A program made the position numbers and the translations under genes. The notes under the pieces were generated by a model. It saw only the letters and a program-made list of their open reading frames with translations. It was not told where the DNA came from and ran no database searches. This document shows, one piece after another, positions 26,899 to 37,600 of a DNA stretch of 64,000 bases (position 1 is the first letter of the stretch; each line of letters opens with the position of its first letter). The stretch comes from Diplosphaera chodatii (Eukaryota > Chlorophyta > Trebouxiophyceae > Prasiolales > Stichococcaceae): positions 930,001 to 994,000 of the forward strand of contig JAALGY010000042.1 of NCBI GenBank assembly GCA_032358165.1, read 5' to 3'.

Positions 26899-28890
26899 TC
26901 ATTGTTTCAGCTCGCTAGACTCCTGGACTCTGTGTTGCTGGGCTGGCAGTTCAGCCTCATGCTCAGCGTCACGCCGCCGCTTGATCCCCCGCAGGCTCTG
27001 CTTGTCCAAGTGCCAGGACTGCTTCAACGCGCTGGCAGGCAGCTGCTCTGTGGGTAGCAGCTTCTTCACCGCCTGTCGGCGCAACAAAACATCACGCTGT
27101 TCTGGCAGAGGTATTGACTACCCATGGATGCGCTGCTACGACATCGTCAAGGACAGCCTGCATACCTTCTGAATCGCCAGGCTGGTAAGCGGCTCGGGTT
27201 CGCTGTGGCCTGGTTGGGGCTCTCGCAGGGCTTCTGCCAGCACCCGCTGCAAGACCTGCGTGCAGGGGGACGCTGCATCACGGGTGCAGGCCCTGCGCTA
27301 ACGCAGGTGCAACGCACCCAGTGATGACAGTGTAGCTTGAACAAGATGGCGGCACCTCGTTGAGCAGCCCTTCCAGCATGCCGAGCGCGTTGCAGGTGAT
27401 GCGAAGCTCCGGGCACTTCCGCTGCAGCAGGCTGAACAGGCACGCGCGGACATCTTCCGCCGAGTCGTCGCCTCCCTCCGCACCAGGGGCCTCCTGTTCG
27501 AATTCCAGGGCCCCTGCCGCATCTGCTTGCCGGACCGGGCTGCCATGCTGGACAATATGCACGGGCTGCAGCGCATCCAGCTGGCATGCGGCGGCATCCC
27601 ATTGCGCAGCCTGCAAGTGCTCGGGTGCAGACGAGCGTTGTGACAAAGGCCTGACAACTCCTGAAAGCTTTGGGTGCTCGGCCTGCTCCTCACTCTCCGA
27701 CATGCTGCGCAATGCTGTAAACGGTTTGCAGAGCAACTGGCGCAGCTGGCACGCTGCTTGTAGTGGGTACACGCACAGACACTCCACCAGCAGGGGTCGC
27801 AATCTGAGAAGCCAAAGCACCAAGTCATGCACAAGGTCAACGATGGTCGTCTGCTAAGGCCACGCGTGTCTATCTGTGCATGCCTGCATGGGGTCGTCGG
27901 GGACTCTGGGTTCAAATTTGAGCGATCACCTAGGTGTATGACGCGGGTGCAGTTGTCGACATAGCTCTGATAGCATGCGCGCAGCATCGCATTGGCATCG
28001 CTTGCATCGCTCGCGGCTGTGATGCCATGCTGCGGTACCTGCAACCCCGCTCAGCTGACAGCAGTCCATGCGACCATCCAGCAAAGCGGCAGCGCACAAA
28101 TCATGGCTATGCATCAGACGCACAACCTGGGGTGAGCAACAATCCATGGCCAACAGCACGCCATCTATACCCAAGCCAGGCAACTGACTGCAGCGCGGAC
28201 GTGTGCTGGCTTTGGCATAGCTGCGGCACATGCTGCTGCAGTGGTGCATCGAAGGCATTCGCAGTTGACCACCCGCACTTTCCTCCTTTAGGTAAAGCAT
28301 GCGTCGACGGACGTGACTCCAGCCACATCGCCGCTGCATCCCCCGGCTCACGGCGGAGGCATCTCGGACACAGTGCTGCGCAAGCTCCAGTCGGTGGAGC
28401 GGCACTTTGGCTCGCAGAACCTGCAGACGCCACAGCCGCAGGGTGGGCTCAGATGTTATACCCAATGCTGCATGGCCCAATGCGCAAGGTGCGAGTGTCG
28501 ACTGATGGTACATACCATGCAGGCCACGCACTTCCACTGAGCCCAACCAGCGAGGGCGCTGAGCTTGCAGCTGGCGAGGAGGGGGCCAGCCCCGACGACG
28601 GTGGCGGCTTCACTATCCATTGCAGCCAGGTGTACCAGCGCACGCAGAGCAGTCAGCAGCGCGACAGCTTGTCTCAGGTGCAGCCCGCGTGTCAAGTTGC
28701 TGACCTGGTCTGCAGGTGGTGTGGTGTGGCTCAACCTTGCTGGCACCACTCCACATGGGAGTTGAACGATGTACATCGCGCCTGTGCAGGCGGGCAGATC
28801 TTCAGCCAGCAAGTCGAGGTCGGGGCGGGCTGCAAGCTGCACGCCGTCTACAGATGGCGTGCCGTCACAATTGCAGCAGAATTTTGAGGC
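26899..28890 (-). CDS. Unrecognised helical protein, possibly nuclear
   Basis: I do not recognise the family. Several minus-strand exons look real. One at about 28.7-28.55 kb includes HLRQAVALLTALRALVHLAA. One begins just after a CAG acceptor near 27.85 kb with TTIVDLVHDLVLWLLRLRPL. It continues through an acidic linker (EQEAPGAEGGDDSAEDV) to PELRITCNALGMLEGLLNE near 27.35 kb. Then come VLQRVLAEALREPQPGHSEP near 27.25 kb and a final exon with AVKKLLPTEQLPA and a basic GIKRRRDAEHE that could be a nuclear signal, stopping at 26899. The Leu/Ala-rich helices suggest a HEAT/ARM-like fold. Exons between 27.95 and 28.5 kb and the start codon are unresolved; other open frames exist on the plus strand there. 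Confidence 0.5.
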
Positions 28891-29107
28891 CAGAGGCGCC
28901 GGCTGTGCTCAACACCGGGCATCTGCGGGGCCCGGCACCGGCGGCACTGCAGCCACAACCTCAGGTTGGTCCACGTCATGCACCTCAGTGCTGATGAGAT
29001 GATGCGCGCTGAGTGTCGCCGCCTTGCCAACACTGTGCGAGTCTATCACAGCACGACATGCATTCGCTATAGTCCACACAAGCTGTCTCCACAGCTGAGC
29101 TGCTGTG

Positions 29108-30624
29108 ATGGTGGGCGTCGCAATTTGCGGTGCAGCAGCGGCAACACCGGAGCTGTCGCGGGAGGACGCGCCCGGCTGCAGCATCCTGGCGTCGCAGTCG
29201 CCCGGCCGCGCGCTGTTCCCCCTGTTCAGGCCCAAGGCCGAGCGCAAGGTTGGGGTGCCGCACCTCCCCCAACACCCCAACACCCTCAGGGGTCTGCTTC
29301 CTGCTGCAGGGATGAGGGAGGGCACACAACCCAGGGCAACACCCCACCAAGTTGACTGACTGTGGTTGACTGTCTGTAGGTGTTGCACCTCATACGGCAC
29401 GGGCAGTCGACGTTCAATGCCGCCACAGTCAGCCAGGCGTCCTTCTCCGACCCCACCATCTACGATGCGAGGTTGACGGAGCGCGGACAGCAGCAGGTCA
29501 GCAACAAGCTTGGGAACTGTCGTCGCTTGCCCGATTGCTGCGTTGCCTGCAACATACTCGTTCTGCAAGAGTGTCGACATTGACGGATGGTGCTGACATG
29601 AGTCTGATGGGTTGCCATCTGGCTGCAGTGCGCGATGCTGAGGCAGCAGCTGTCGAAGATGACAGACCTCAAGGTGCAAGCAGCTCAATGCACCTGGATC
29701 TGCGCCATGATCAATGCACATAGCCAGCAGTGTGTGCTGCCAATGAAAAGGTGAAACACTCCTGCTGATGTTGTCCACGAACCCTGTCCAGGGGGCGCTG
29801 TGGATCGTGTCGCCCTTGACAAGGGCTCTTGAGACGTTCCAGCTGGGCTGCCCTTATGCTGACAGGCTGCAAGATGGTAACTCAGCACAGAAAGCCCCGG
29901 AGCTCCTCATCAGCAGGTGCGCTGCTTGTAGTGATGCCGACCTCTGGACGGCTCATAGCGGGTGGTCCATGCTGCTCATGGACCAGCATCTGCCCGAGAC
30001 GCTTCCTCGCTGTGCTGTGCAGTGTTGTGACGGAGCACTGCGCGACGTCCGGTGACGTCGGGTCGCCAATTTCCCTGTTGCGTGCGCGTTTTCCCACGGT
30101 GCGCTTCCCCACTGCCCCATTTGCATCGACCCACGGCTGCAAGGCACACGGCTGCTGCCTGCGGGCTTTGTCTGACACTGAACTGTGAGGCAGCTGGCTG
30201 ACTGGGGCAGCGGTGCGGTGCATGCAGCTGGCGCCCTTCATGGCGGATCTGCCGGAGCGGTGGTGGTTCCGGTCGGATGTCAACTGCGCAACCAAGGAGC
30301 GAATGGGCGCCTGGGAGTCCATGACCATCATGAAGGTGCAGTTGCACACATGACCGTGCACAGGCTGCATCAAGCGCGCCGAGTGCTGTACATGCTGTCG
30401 CATGCGCTTGTGATGCGCAACACATTTGCGTACTGTGACGGCACAAATGAACACAAAGCAATGTCAACCTGCAGAAGCGGGTGGGCGACTTCCGGAGGCT
30501 GCTGCAGAGCCAGCCGCACAGAGTCATTGTGTGCGTCGGCCACAGCACCTTCTTCCGGGAGTTCATGAGCGGCGGCCGCGGCCCGCGCCTGCGCAACTGC
30601 GAGGTACACACGCAGTACCTGTGA
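29108..30624 (+). CDS. Histidine phosphatase superfamily (phosphoglycerate-mutase-like) protein
   Basis: Probable phosphatase of the phosphoglycerate-mutase-like clan; the substrate is unknown. Exons 29108-29248, 29380-29496, 29629-29673 and 29792-29876 join in frame. The second opens with VLHLIRHGQSTFNAA, the RHG motif with the catalytic His that becomes phosphorylated. ARLTERGQQQ follows, then WIVSPLTRALET with the second phosphate-binding Arg. A later exon near 30.04 kb gives TEHCATSGDVG, and one near 30.24 kb gives LADLPERWWFRSD. The final exon has RVIVCVGHSTFFREF with the distal His and ends NCEVHTQYL. The order matches plant phosphoglycerate-mutase-like proteins rather than glycolytic dPGM. 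The junctions between 29.88 and 30.04 kb are not settled. The N-terminal 45 residues lack a clear targeting signal. Confidence 0.8.
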
Positions 30625-31611
30625 CGGTCGCGGGCGCTCTGGGGTACTGTTCGACTGCGGGCGTTCTGGATGCTGCCTACGCGCCCATTGTCGACTGTAC
30701 ACTGCTGGGCGAATTGGTGAGCTGGGAAGGGCCGCAGACATCCTGTGACACCCTTTGCTAGGCCGTGGAACAACAAGGTTGGTGTTGGACCTGTATACAA
30801 CAGGTGGTTTGGACCTGTATAATGTATACAACGGGTGGTTTTTGCAAGTCGTTGAACTGGCAAGCAATGCAGTACTCCACATGCATGAGTGCGCTCAGGC
30901 CAATCCAGGTGGCAGCGCCGACATCTTCCCAATCACTGATGAATGAGTGTCCAAGGCCACCACCGCTTCAAATAGAACCAGTCAGTATCTCCATCCTCTG
31001 TGGCGGCAGCCTGCTAACATCCCCGAACTGTTAGCTAGTGTGCAGTAGGCCTGCGTGGTGTCTTTTACGACAGCCTCCTGACAGCACCAGACAGCCTTCT
31101 GACAAACCTCTGTTGACGTTGCCTAGCTTTCAGCACAGGGCTGGAGGGTGGTTGGAAGCTGACCTGGCCTGGCTTGGTCATCCATCATCGCACGCGAGAT
31201 GCGACCACTTGGACGCTCATGACACATTGTGAGCGTCACCGTGATGATGTGACGGCAGCATCTCAGCTCTTGTGCAACGCACGCTACGGTTGTGCCATTT
31301 GATGGTCAGCTAGATTTGCCAGGCACTTCCCATACATGCACGTTTATCACCACCAGCCTTGCCTGCTGCCGCACGGCACTCGGAAGTGGTTCGTGCTAGT
31401 TTACTCTTCAGTCTATCAAACGCTGAAATCAACACATTTCTTGATATTGCCTGAGCGATAGGCAAGTGGGTCGATGTCACACAAGCGTCAGCGCAGCTGG
31501 CTGTGGTGCAGACGAGGTTGAAGACGTCTGTGGCGGCAAGCAAGCATCTCGGGCTCTTGGTAGCGTCCGTGACATCTACTCGTCACAGCGCAGTCGTGCT
31601 GGCGGTGCAAG
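30625..31611. other. Intergenic stretch, PGM-like 3' side and YVH1 promoter
   Basis: Nearly 1 kb with no supported exon. Contains the imperfect direct repeat at 30785-30839 and otherwise nothing I recognise. Confidence 0.55.
30785..30839. repeat. Imperfect tandem duplication
   Basis: Two adjacent copies, 30785-30808 and 30809-30839, share TTGGACCTGTAT at the start and TATACAACRGGTGGT at the end. The second copy carries a 7-base insertion that makes a local TATA-rich palindrome-like stretch. It lies 160 bases after the PGM-like stop. Confidence 0.75.
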
Positions 31612-34156
31612 ATGAGCATCGGTGGCAGTGTCAACACGCAGGCGCCAGATGAGATTCGGCCAGGTGAGGCAGCCGTGGCATGACGCCGTCTCGTGCACAA
31701 TGACAAGCGCCCCACGTTTCCAAGGCTGTGCATATGCCCAAAGCGCTTGAGCACTAAAGGAGGCGGGTATGTCATGCGGCAGGCCTGTTCCTGGGCGGCT
31801 ACTATGCGCTGGCGCACATCGACGAGCTGGGCATCACCCACGTCCTGTCCGTAGTCAACGGCCCCGTCAGCCGCACCATGTGCGCCGAGATCCTGGGCAG
31901 CGACAGCGAGGACGTGTCCGCTGGCGGGCGGCCGCTCATCCGCCACCATGTGAGTGCGCATCCACCCAGCGCCGACGCAGGCTGCCATGTCGGGCTGCAG
32001 CGGTCCGGGAGGTCGCCACACAGCCGGCGCTTCTCTGTGAGGCCCCAGTGCGTCAGCTAAGTGACGTTCGCTCATGTGGCAGGTGGACCTGCCGGATGTG
32101 GAGTCCTCCAACCTGCTCAGCCACCTGCCGGGCTGCGTCGACTTCATCACAAAAGCGCTGGCCGGCGGCGGGAAGGTGCTGGTGCACTGCGCCGCGGGCG
32201 TGTCGCGCTCCACCACGGTGCAATGTCCCCACATGAAGGGCCTGCATGTCGCATGCTCGCTCCCGGTGGCATGCACTCCTGTCGCCTCTGAATGAAAAAG
32301 CATCTGGTGCGGGGCTTCTGCCCGGGGCAGGCGGCAGTCACGTGCAGGCGCTGTAGAGGCTACAACTTGTGTCCTTGTCGGCTGCAGACGGTGACGGCGT
32401 ACATCATGGTGGCGGAGAACATGAACGCCGAGCTGGCGCTCAAGTACGTGCAGATGAAGCACCCGCCGGCGTGGCCCAACGACGGCTTCCGCTACCAGCT
32501 CAAGCTCTTTGAAGGTGTCTTCGGGCACCTACACCGCTCTGTGGCCTACCTTTCTGCGCTGTGAAGGGCAGCTGGCGGCTTCACTGATAGCAAAAACCTG
32601 TCCACATGTCTAAGGATGCGTGTTGCGCTTGCAGACATGGGGTGCAAGCTGGATCCCGACTACATCCCCTACAAGCGCTTCCTGCTGAACTCCATGACGC
32701 ACGACTCGGTGCCCAGCCAGGCGGCGCTGCCGGAGGTCACCGCCTCCGACAGCCAGGTGCGTGGTCCGCAGCAACTGTGCAGTCCTTGCTGCACTGCACG
32801 GTGCAGCATGTACGTGAGGGAATGCAATCCGAGTGCCAGCATCATCAGTGTATACGCTTAAACCGTGCAGACTCTATATCGGTGTCGCAAGTGCCGCACA
32901 CTGTTGGCGACGTCTGCAAACCTGATGGACACGGCGGCCGCCGGCACCTCCACGGCTGGGTACCGATCCGTCCTGCGCCTCAACGGCGCGTCCAGCGGCG
33001 GCGGCGGCGGCGGCAGCGGCACCACCAGCAGACCGAGCAGCGCCGGCCCGGCAGGTCTGTGCCATCGTGCCACTGGCGTTTGCCTGTTCACGCGCTGTTG
33101 TCCTTGGCGTCACAAGAGCAGGAGAACGTGGGGACCCTTGCTTCTCATCCCTCCAAAATATTCGTCCAGTATCTCGATCCACGTGTGGCCGACAGCACGC
33201 AATACGGCTGATGGGCATGCGGCCGTTGGGCGCAGGGGAGCCGGAGCGCGCGGACGCGGCGGCGCTGTTCCTGGAGCCGCTGCGCTGGATGGAGGGCGTC
33301 CTGGGCGCGGTGCAGGGCAAGCTCACCTGCCCCAAGTGCGCACAGACACGCAGTGAAAGCAGGACTGACCACGTGTCTCATATCCCGCCCGGGTCCCGCT
33401 GTGCAGTGCAGCGACGCCCCTGCCGCCTACTTGCTTGAATGTCACTTGCGTCTGTGCTTCACAACTGCAACCATACACATTGTGCGTTATGTTCATGCGA
33501 CAGGTGTGCCGCGCGCCTGGGGACCTTCAACTGGTCGGGCATGCAGACCAGCCTCGGCCGGTGCGCTGGACGTGCTCGCGCCAATGAGCGCAAACGCTGC
33601 AGCCGCTGCTGTTTTGCTGCACACGCCAGCGGCACCTTGTGCACCAGAGCTGAGGCGCCCACCCCTGCACGCTGTCACCCCTGGACGCGCGTCCTGCCGC
33701 AGGTGGGTCACCCCGGCGTTCCAGCTGAACGGGTCGCGGGTGGACGCCGAGGCGCCCGGCGGCCTGGCCGCCATGCGGGATCTGCGCGTGTCCCAGCCCC
33801 GGCGCACCAGCGTGGACGCTGCCGCGCCCCGCAGCCCTAAGGCGGCGCCAGGCGCTGCTCCAGATGCACTCGCCACCCAACCGGGGGGTACCGGTCCGGC
33901 ATTAGCAGCGGCCCGCACCGAGCAGGTGGTGGCGCAGGCCGCCAGCGGCGCGGCAGCCGCAGCGCAGCCGGCGGCTGGCGTGCAGTCGGACCGGCACCCG
34001 GCTGGCGGCGTGCCGCAGGCCGCGTCGCAGGACGCCCAGCAGCCGGGCGGCAAGTCGCGCGAGGCGGTGCAGGCGCAGGCGAGGGCCGACGCCGCGGAGG
34101 CGGCGCACGCGGCGGCGGCGGCGGCGGCCGCGTCGGAGGATGCCGGCAGGAGCTAA
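31612..34156 (+). CDS. YVH1: Dual-specificity phosphatase, DUSP12/YVH1 type
   Basis: YVH1 releases MRT4 from pre-60S ribosomes, a job its zinc domain does, and also has phosphatase activity. Nine exons splice exactly in frame into 487 residues: 31612-31663, 31783-31949, 32083-32217, 32388-32514, 32635-32756, 32871-33054, 33170-33335, 33504-33560 and 33703-34156. The phosphatase domain is intact, with the P-loop VHCAAGVSRSTT (HCx5R plus Ser/Thr) near 32.2 kb. The C-terminal domain shows YRCRKCR, then FLEPLRWME, LTCPKC and LGTFNWSGMQ, ending in RWVTPAFQLNGSRVD. Where relatives have Q-C-S-C-G, this protein has Q-T-S-L-G, so two zinc-ligand cysteines are gone. A 135-residue Ala/Gln/Pro-rich extension follows the usual end of the family. 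Confidence 0.93.
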
Positions 34157-34632
34157 TCAAACATGCTGGCACTCACTCACTTTGAGGATGCCACATCGGC
34201 ACGCATCCTTGCATGCTTTCCACTTCACCCAGTAGGCGAGGCCGGGCGGAGCAATAATCTTGCCAGTTTTGACGGGAGCAGCAGCTTGCATTTTGGCATG
34301 TCTCTCTTGCGTTGAACGCTGATGCACGATGCATGTTGGTGGTCAGCACCAGTATGTCCATCAGTGAACTGCCTGAAGCAGTAGTCTGTGGGTGATCGCG
34401 GCAGCAGAAGATTGAGATTGGCCAGCAGGCTGCAGCATCTGAACCAACTTAAGTGCAAGAAGTATTCGGAACGTCATAACATGTACCCATGGGTAATCAC
34501 GAAGTTTGCTGTTGCAAAGCCCCACACTGCTGACTGGTGCACGTTGGCAGCGTCTGACCAAACCGCAAGACTCAGCATCACATCAAGCATGCAACAAACC
34601 CCACTGTCATCTACCAGATGGACGAGTCCCAG
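34157..34632. other. Convergent 3' gap (YVH1 / armadillo-like gene)
   Basis: No gene seen; two 3' UTRs and spacer, more AT-rich than the flanking exons. Confidence 0.55.
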
Positions 34633-37600
34633 CTAGGCATAGGAGGTGCTGATGCCACTGCACTCCAGCACCCAGGAGGCGACTGTGTGGCCGTCCTGCG
34701 CCAGGCGCCGCAGCACGAACAGGATGCCCGGTGACCGGTGCAGAGCTGCACGCCATGCCTCACTTGAGTACGCCTGCCATGGAAGCAACATGAGTTCCAG
34801 CATCTGGCGTATGATAGTTGTTGAGCACTCGTCGTGCATGAGACCTTACAACCCTGCAGGAAACAAAGCACACATTGCAGCAAGTTCCCACGGCAGCTCC
34901 CGCCATCTTGCGCGAGCGGATCAGCAGGTGTACCTTGTGATGCAACGTGTCGAGACTGCCAGCCAGGTCGTCCCCGTCTTCAGGCGCGGCCAGCTGTGAT
35001 AGCATGCCGGCAACCGCCCTGTCCAGCTTGTACGGGTCCTGCGATAGGACTGTGCACTGTGACAGGACGCTGGACTGGCATAAGTCAGAGGGTGGTGCAA
35101 TCATCTGACACAAATGCAATGTCGCAGCTGTTTTTCTGGAAGCTTGTTGCCCGCTTCCATGTGGAGGGTGAAAGTGGGCCATGCACCTGCATTGGTGCGC
35201 TGGCGCAGTGGTTGAGCAGCGACACGGTTGCGGTCTGTCCGTTGTGCAGCATCGTGGCCTTCATCTGCTCCAGGCCTGCGCTGAACCCCGGGTTGCTCCG
35301 CAGCTGCAGGTGCAGACGGAGGCCAGAGAGTCAGACGAGTCAGCTTGCAGCTGTGCGTTGGCCGACATGGCTGGGGTTCCATGATGTCAGCATATGATAT
35401 CGAATCCCGACCAAACCCAGGGCTGTGCAGCATATGGCAGGTGCACGCAGCAATGGGGACACAGATGAAACCGTGAAAGTCTGTCAAACCATGTTGTCCG
35501 ACACCATAGAGATCCCAACGAGGACTACGCTCCACCGCAGTCCGCCCAGCTGATGCACCAGGACAGGGCGTGGTACGCACCTTGTACTCCAGGGTGTCCA
35601 TCACGTCGGCGCGCTCCTCAGCGTCGCGGCCCATGACCAGCTGCCCCAGCAGCTTGCCCGCCAGCTTGACATCCCGGTCGGCTGCCTGCGCCAGCGGTGA
35701 AACCGTCTTTCTGATGCCCTGCTCCGAGGAGTGGGCACGGCCATCCAGTCGCTCGACAGCCACCACTGCTTGTGGTGCGGCATCGAGTACGTCAGGCAGC
35801 AGTTGCGGTGCTCATGTGGCAGCGAGGTATGAGAGGATCACACTGCCATCACGTCACGCAGCCATAGTTCACTTTCAGTCCCACTCGACACCTTGCAGCT
35901 AGCACCTGGTGGTTGTGTGGCGCAGGCTGGAAAGTCGGCTGCCCCTGCGGTGACATGTCCACACCATTGGCGGAGACCAAGGCGTATTGCTGCATCTGCG
36001 CAGTGCCTGCCGGCGGCGAGCCATATGCTGTGCCGTACTCAGACGGCTGCTGCGGGGCTGATGCAGCACCGGGCCAGACAGAGTATGCAGGCAGTGTTGC
36101 TGCCGCTGTTGCCTGCACACATGGCATCGCCTTTTTGAGTACACGAGATGCTTTTGATGACGTCCCATGCAGAAGTAAATGCATCATCCAGAAGCACATC
36201 GGCGCTTGAGCTGCCGAGACACTTGCGCACTGCAATCAGGCACCGTGCATCAGCTGCTCGTCACCTGCGCGATGGTCCGCGCCTGCGCCTTGTGCAGCTC
36301 GTGCACGCTGGGGTCGCTGTAGCTGCCGCTGCCCCCTGCATACTGGCTGCCGTAGTCCCCGCTGCCGCTGCTGTAGTCCCCGCTGGAGTACACGCTGCCG
36401 CTGGGGGCGCCCTTGAGCTTACAGGCGGCGATGTATGACAGCGGCTCGGCACTGGCACCACTATAATGCTCGTATGGAGCCAGAGGCGGGCTGCTGACAG
36501 TACCCGGCGACCGCCACACATTGGAGGGCGGACTTGACTCGGCTGACAGCTGTGCAGCAGGCAGCGGTGCACCGCCCGCAGAACACGGCGCCTGCCACTG
36601 CTCGTGAGACCCAGAAAGCTGCGGCCCTATAGGTGCGGAGGCAGGGGCGCTGTGGACAGACGCAGGCGGGGTCCAGTGCCCAGCAGCAGCGGCCATCGCC
36701 ACGCCAACTGCGGAGGCTCCCACGGCCACTGCAGGCAGGGCTGCGGCAGGGGCTGGCGGCTGCCACGGCGCAGCGGGAGTGGAAGCCGGTGGCGCCACCG
36801 CGTCCGATGCGGGCGGGGGCGCATACAGCAGGGTGGACCAGGGGACCACTGGTGCTGCGGCGCCACCCGACGCCACCGACTGCAGGGAGCCGCCAGGCGG
36901 CGACATCTGCCCGACGTTCACTGGCGGCAGCGCGCATCCAGCCGCCAGCTGTCCCGGTGCCGCGTGCGGCCCTGCAGCGGGTGCGCCGCCGGCGGCGAGC
37001 AGCTGCAGCGCCGCCTTTGCCTCGTTTGCTTCCCCGGACCCGGGCTTGGCGTCCCGTGCCACCTGCTCCACTACCGCCACCGCGCCAGCGTGCTGCAGAG
37101 TGCACGTGCAGGCCAGCCTCAGTATGGTTTTGCTGCACGAGAGCACGGTGTTAAACATGACCGTCACTCGTCAGCTGGTGCGGGCGGCATCACAACAGTG
37201 AGTGACGCAGCAGGTCCCGATGGCCGGCCGCTGACCTGTAGAGCTGCTGCAGCGTCGGGCGAGGCGTCTGCAAGTGCCGACATGGACCTGAGCGCTGCAA
37301 TCGCCTCGTCGGTGTCAGGCCGGGGGCCATTCCGGCAGTACTGCTGCAGCGCGTGCACCAGGGCTGCTGGCGCGCCTTGCTCGACCTGCAGCAAGGGGAC
37401 AGCAGATCTAGTTCCCCAACCTCCTGCACAGTGCATCGCGGGCAAGGACGGTGGCGGACCAGGTGAAGCAGTGTGCTGCGGTCCAGTCCCGATTGCAGCC
37501 TAGGAGACAGGCTGCCTGCAAAGGTGGAATGATGTCAGCGTTATGGCCAATGTGGACTATCAACGCACCAGTGCTGCCGGCGTGCCCGGGCAAAACCTCG

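Noticed and set aside
27934..28887. 317-codon plus-strand open frame, and a plus-strand peptide near 28.35 kb with TVLRKLQSVERHF
   Set aside because: Some stretches look protein-like, but no motif or consistent splice path was found. The minus-strand helices are more convincing, so no plus-strand gene is called; this remains open.
36604..37503. 299-codon plus-strand open frame
   Set aside because: Antisense shadow of the Pro/Ala-rich armadillo-gene linker; Arg/Cys-rich, no domain.
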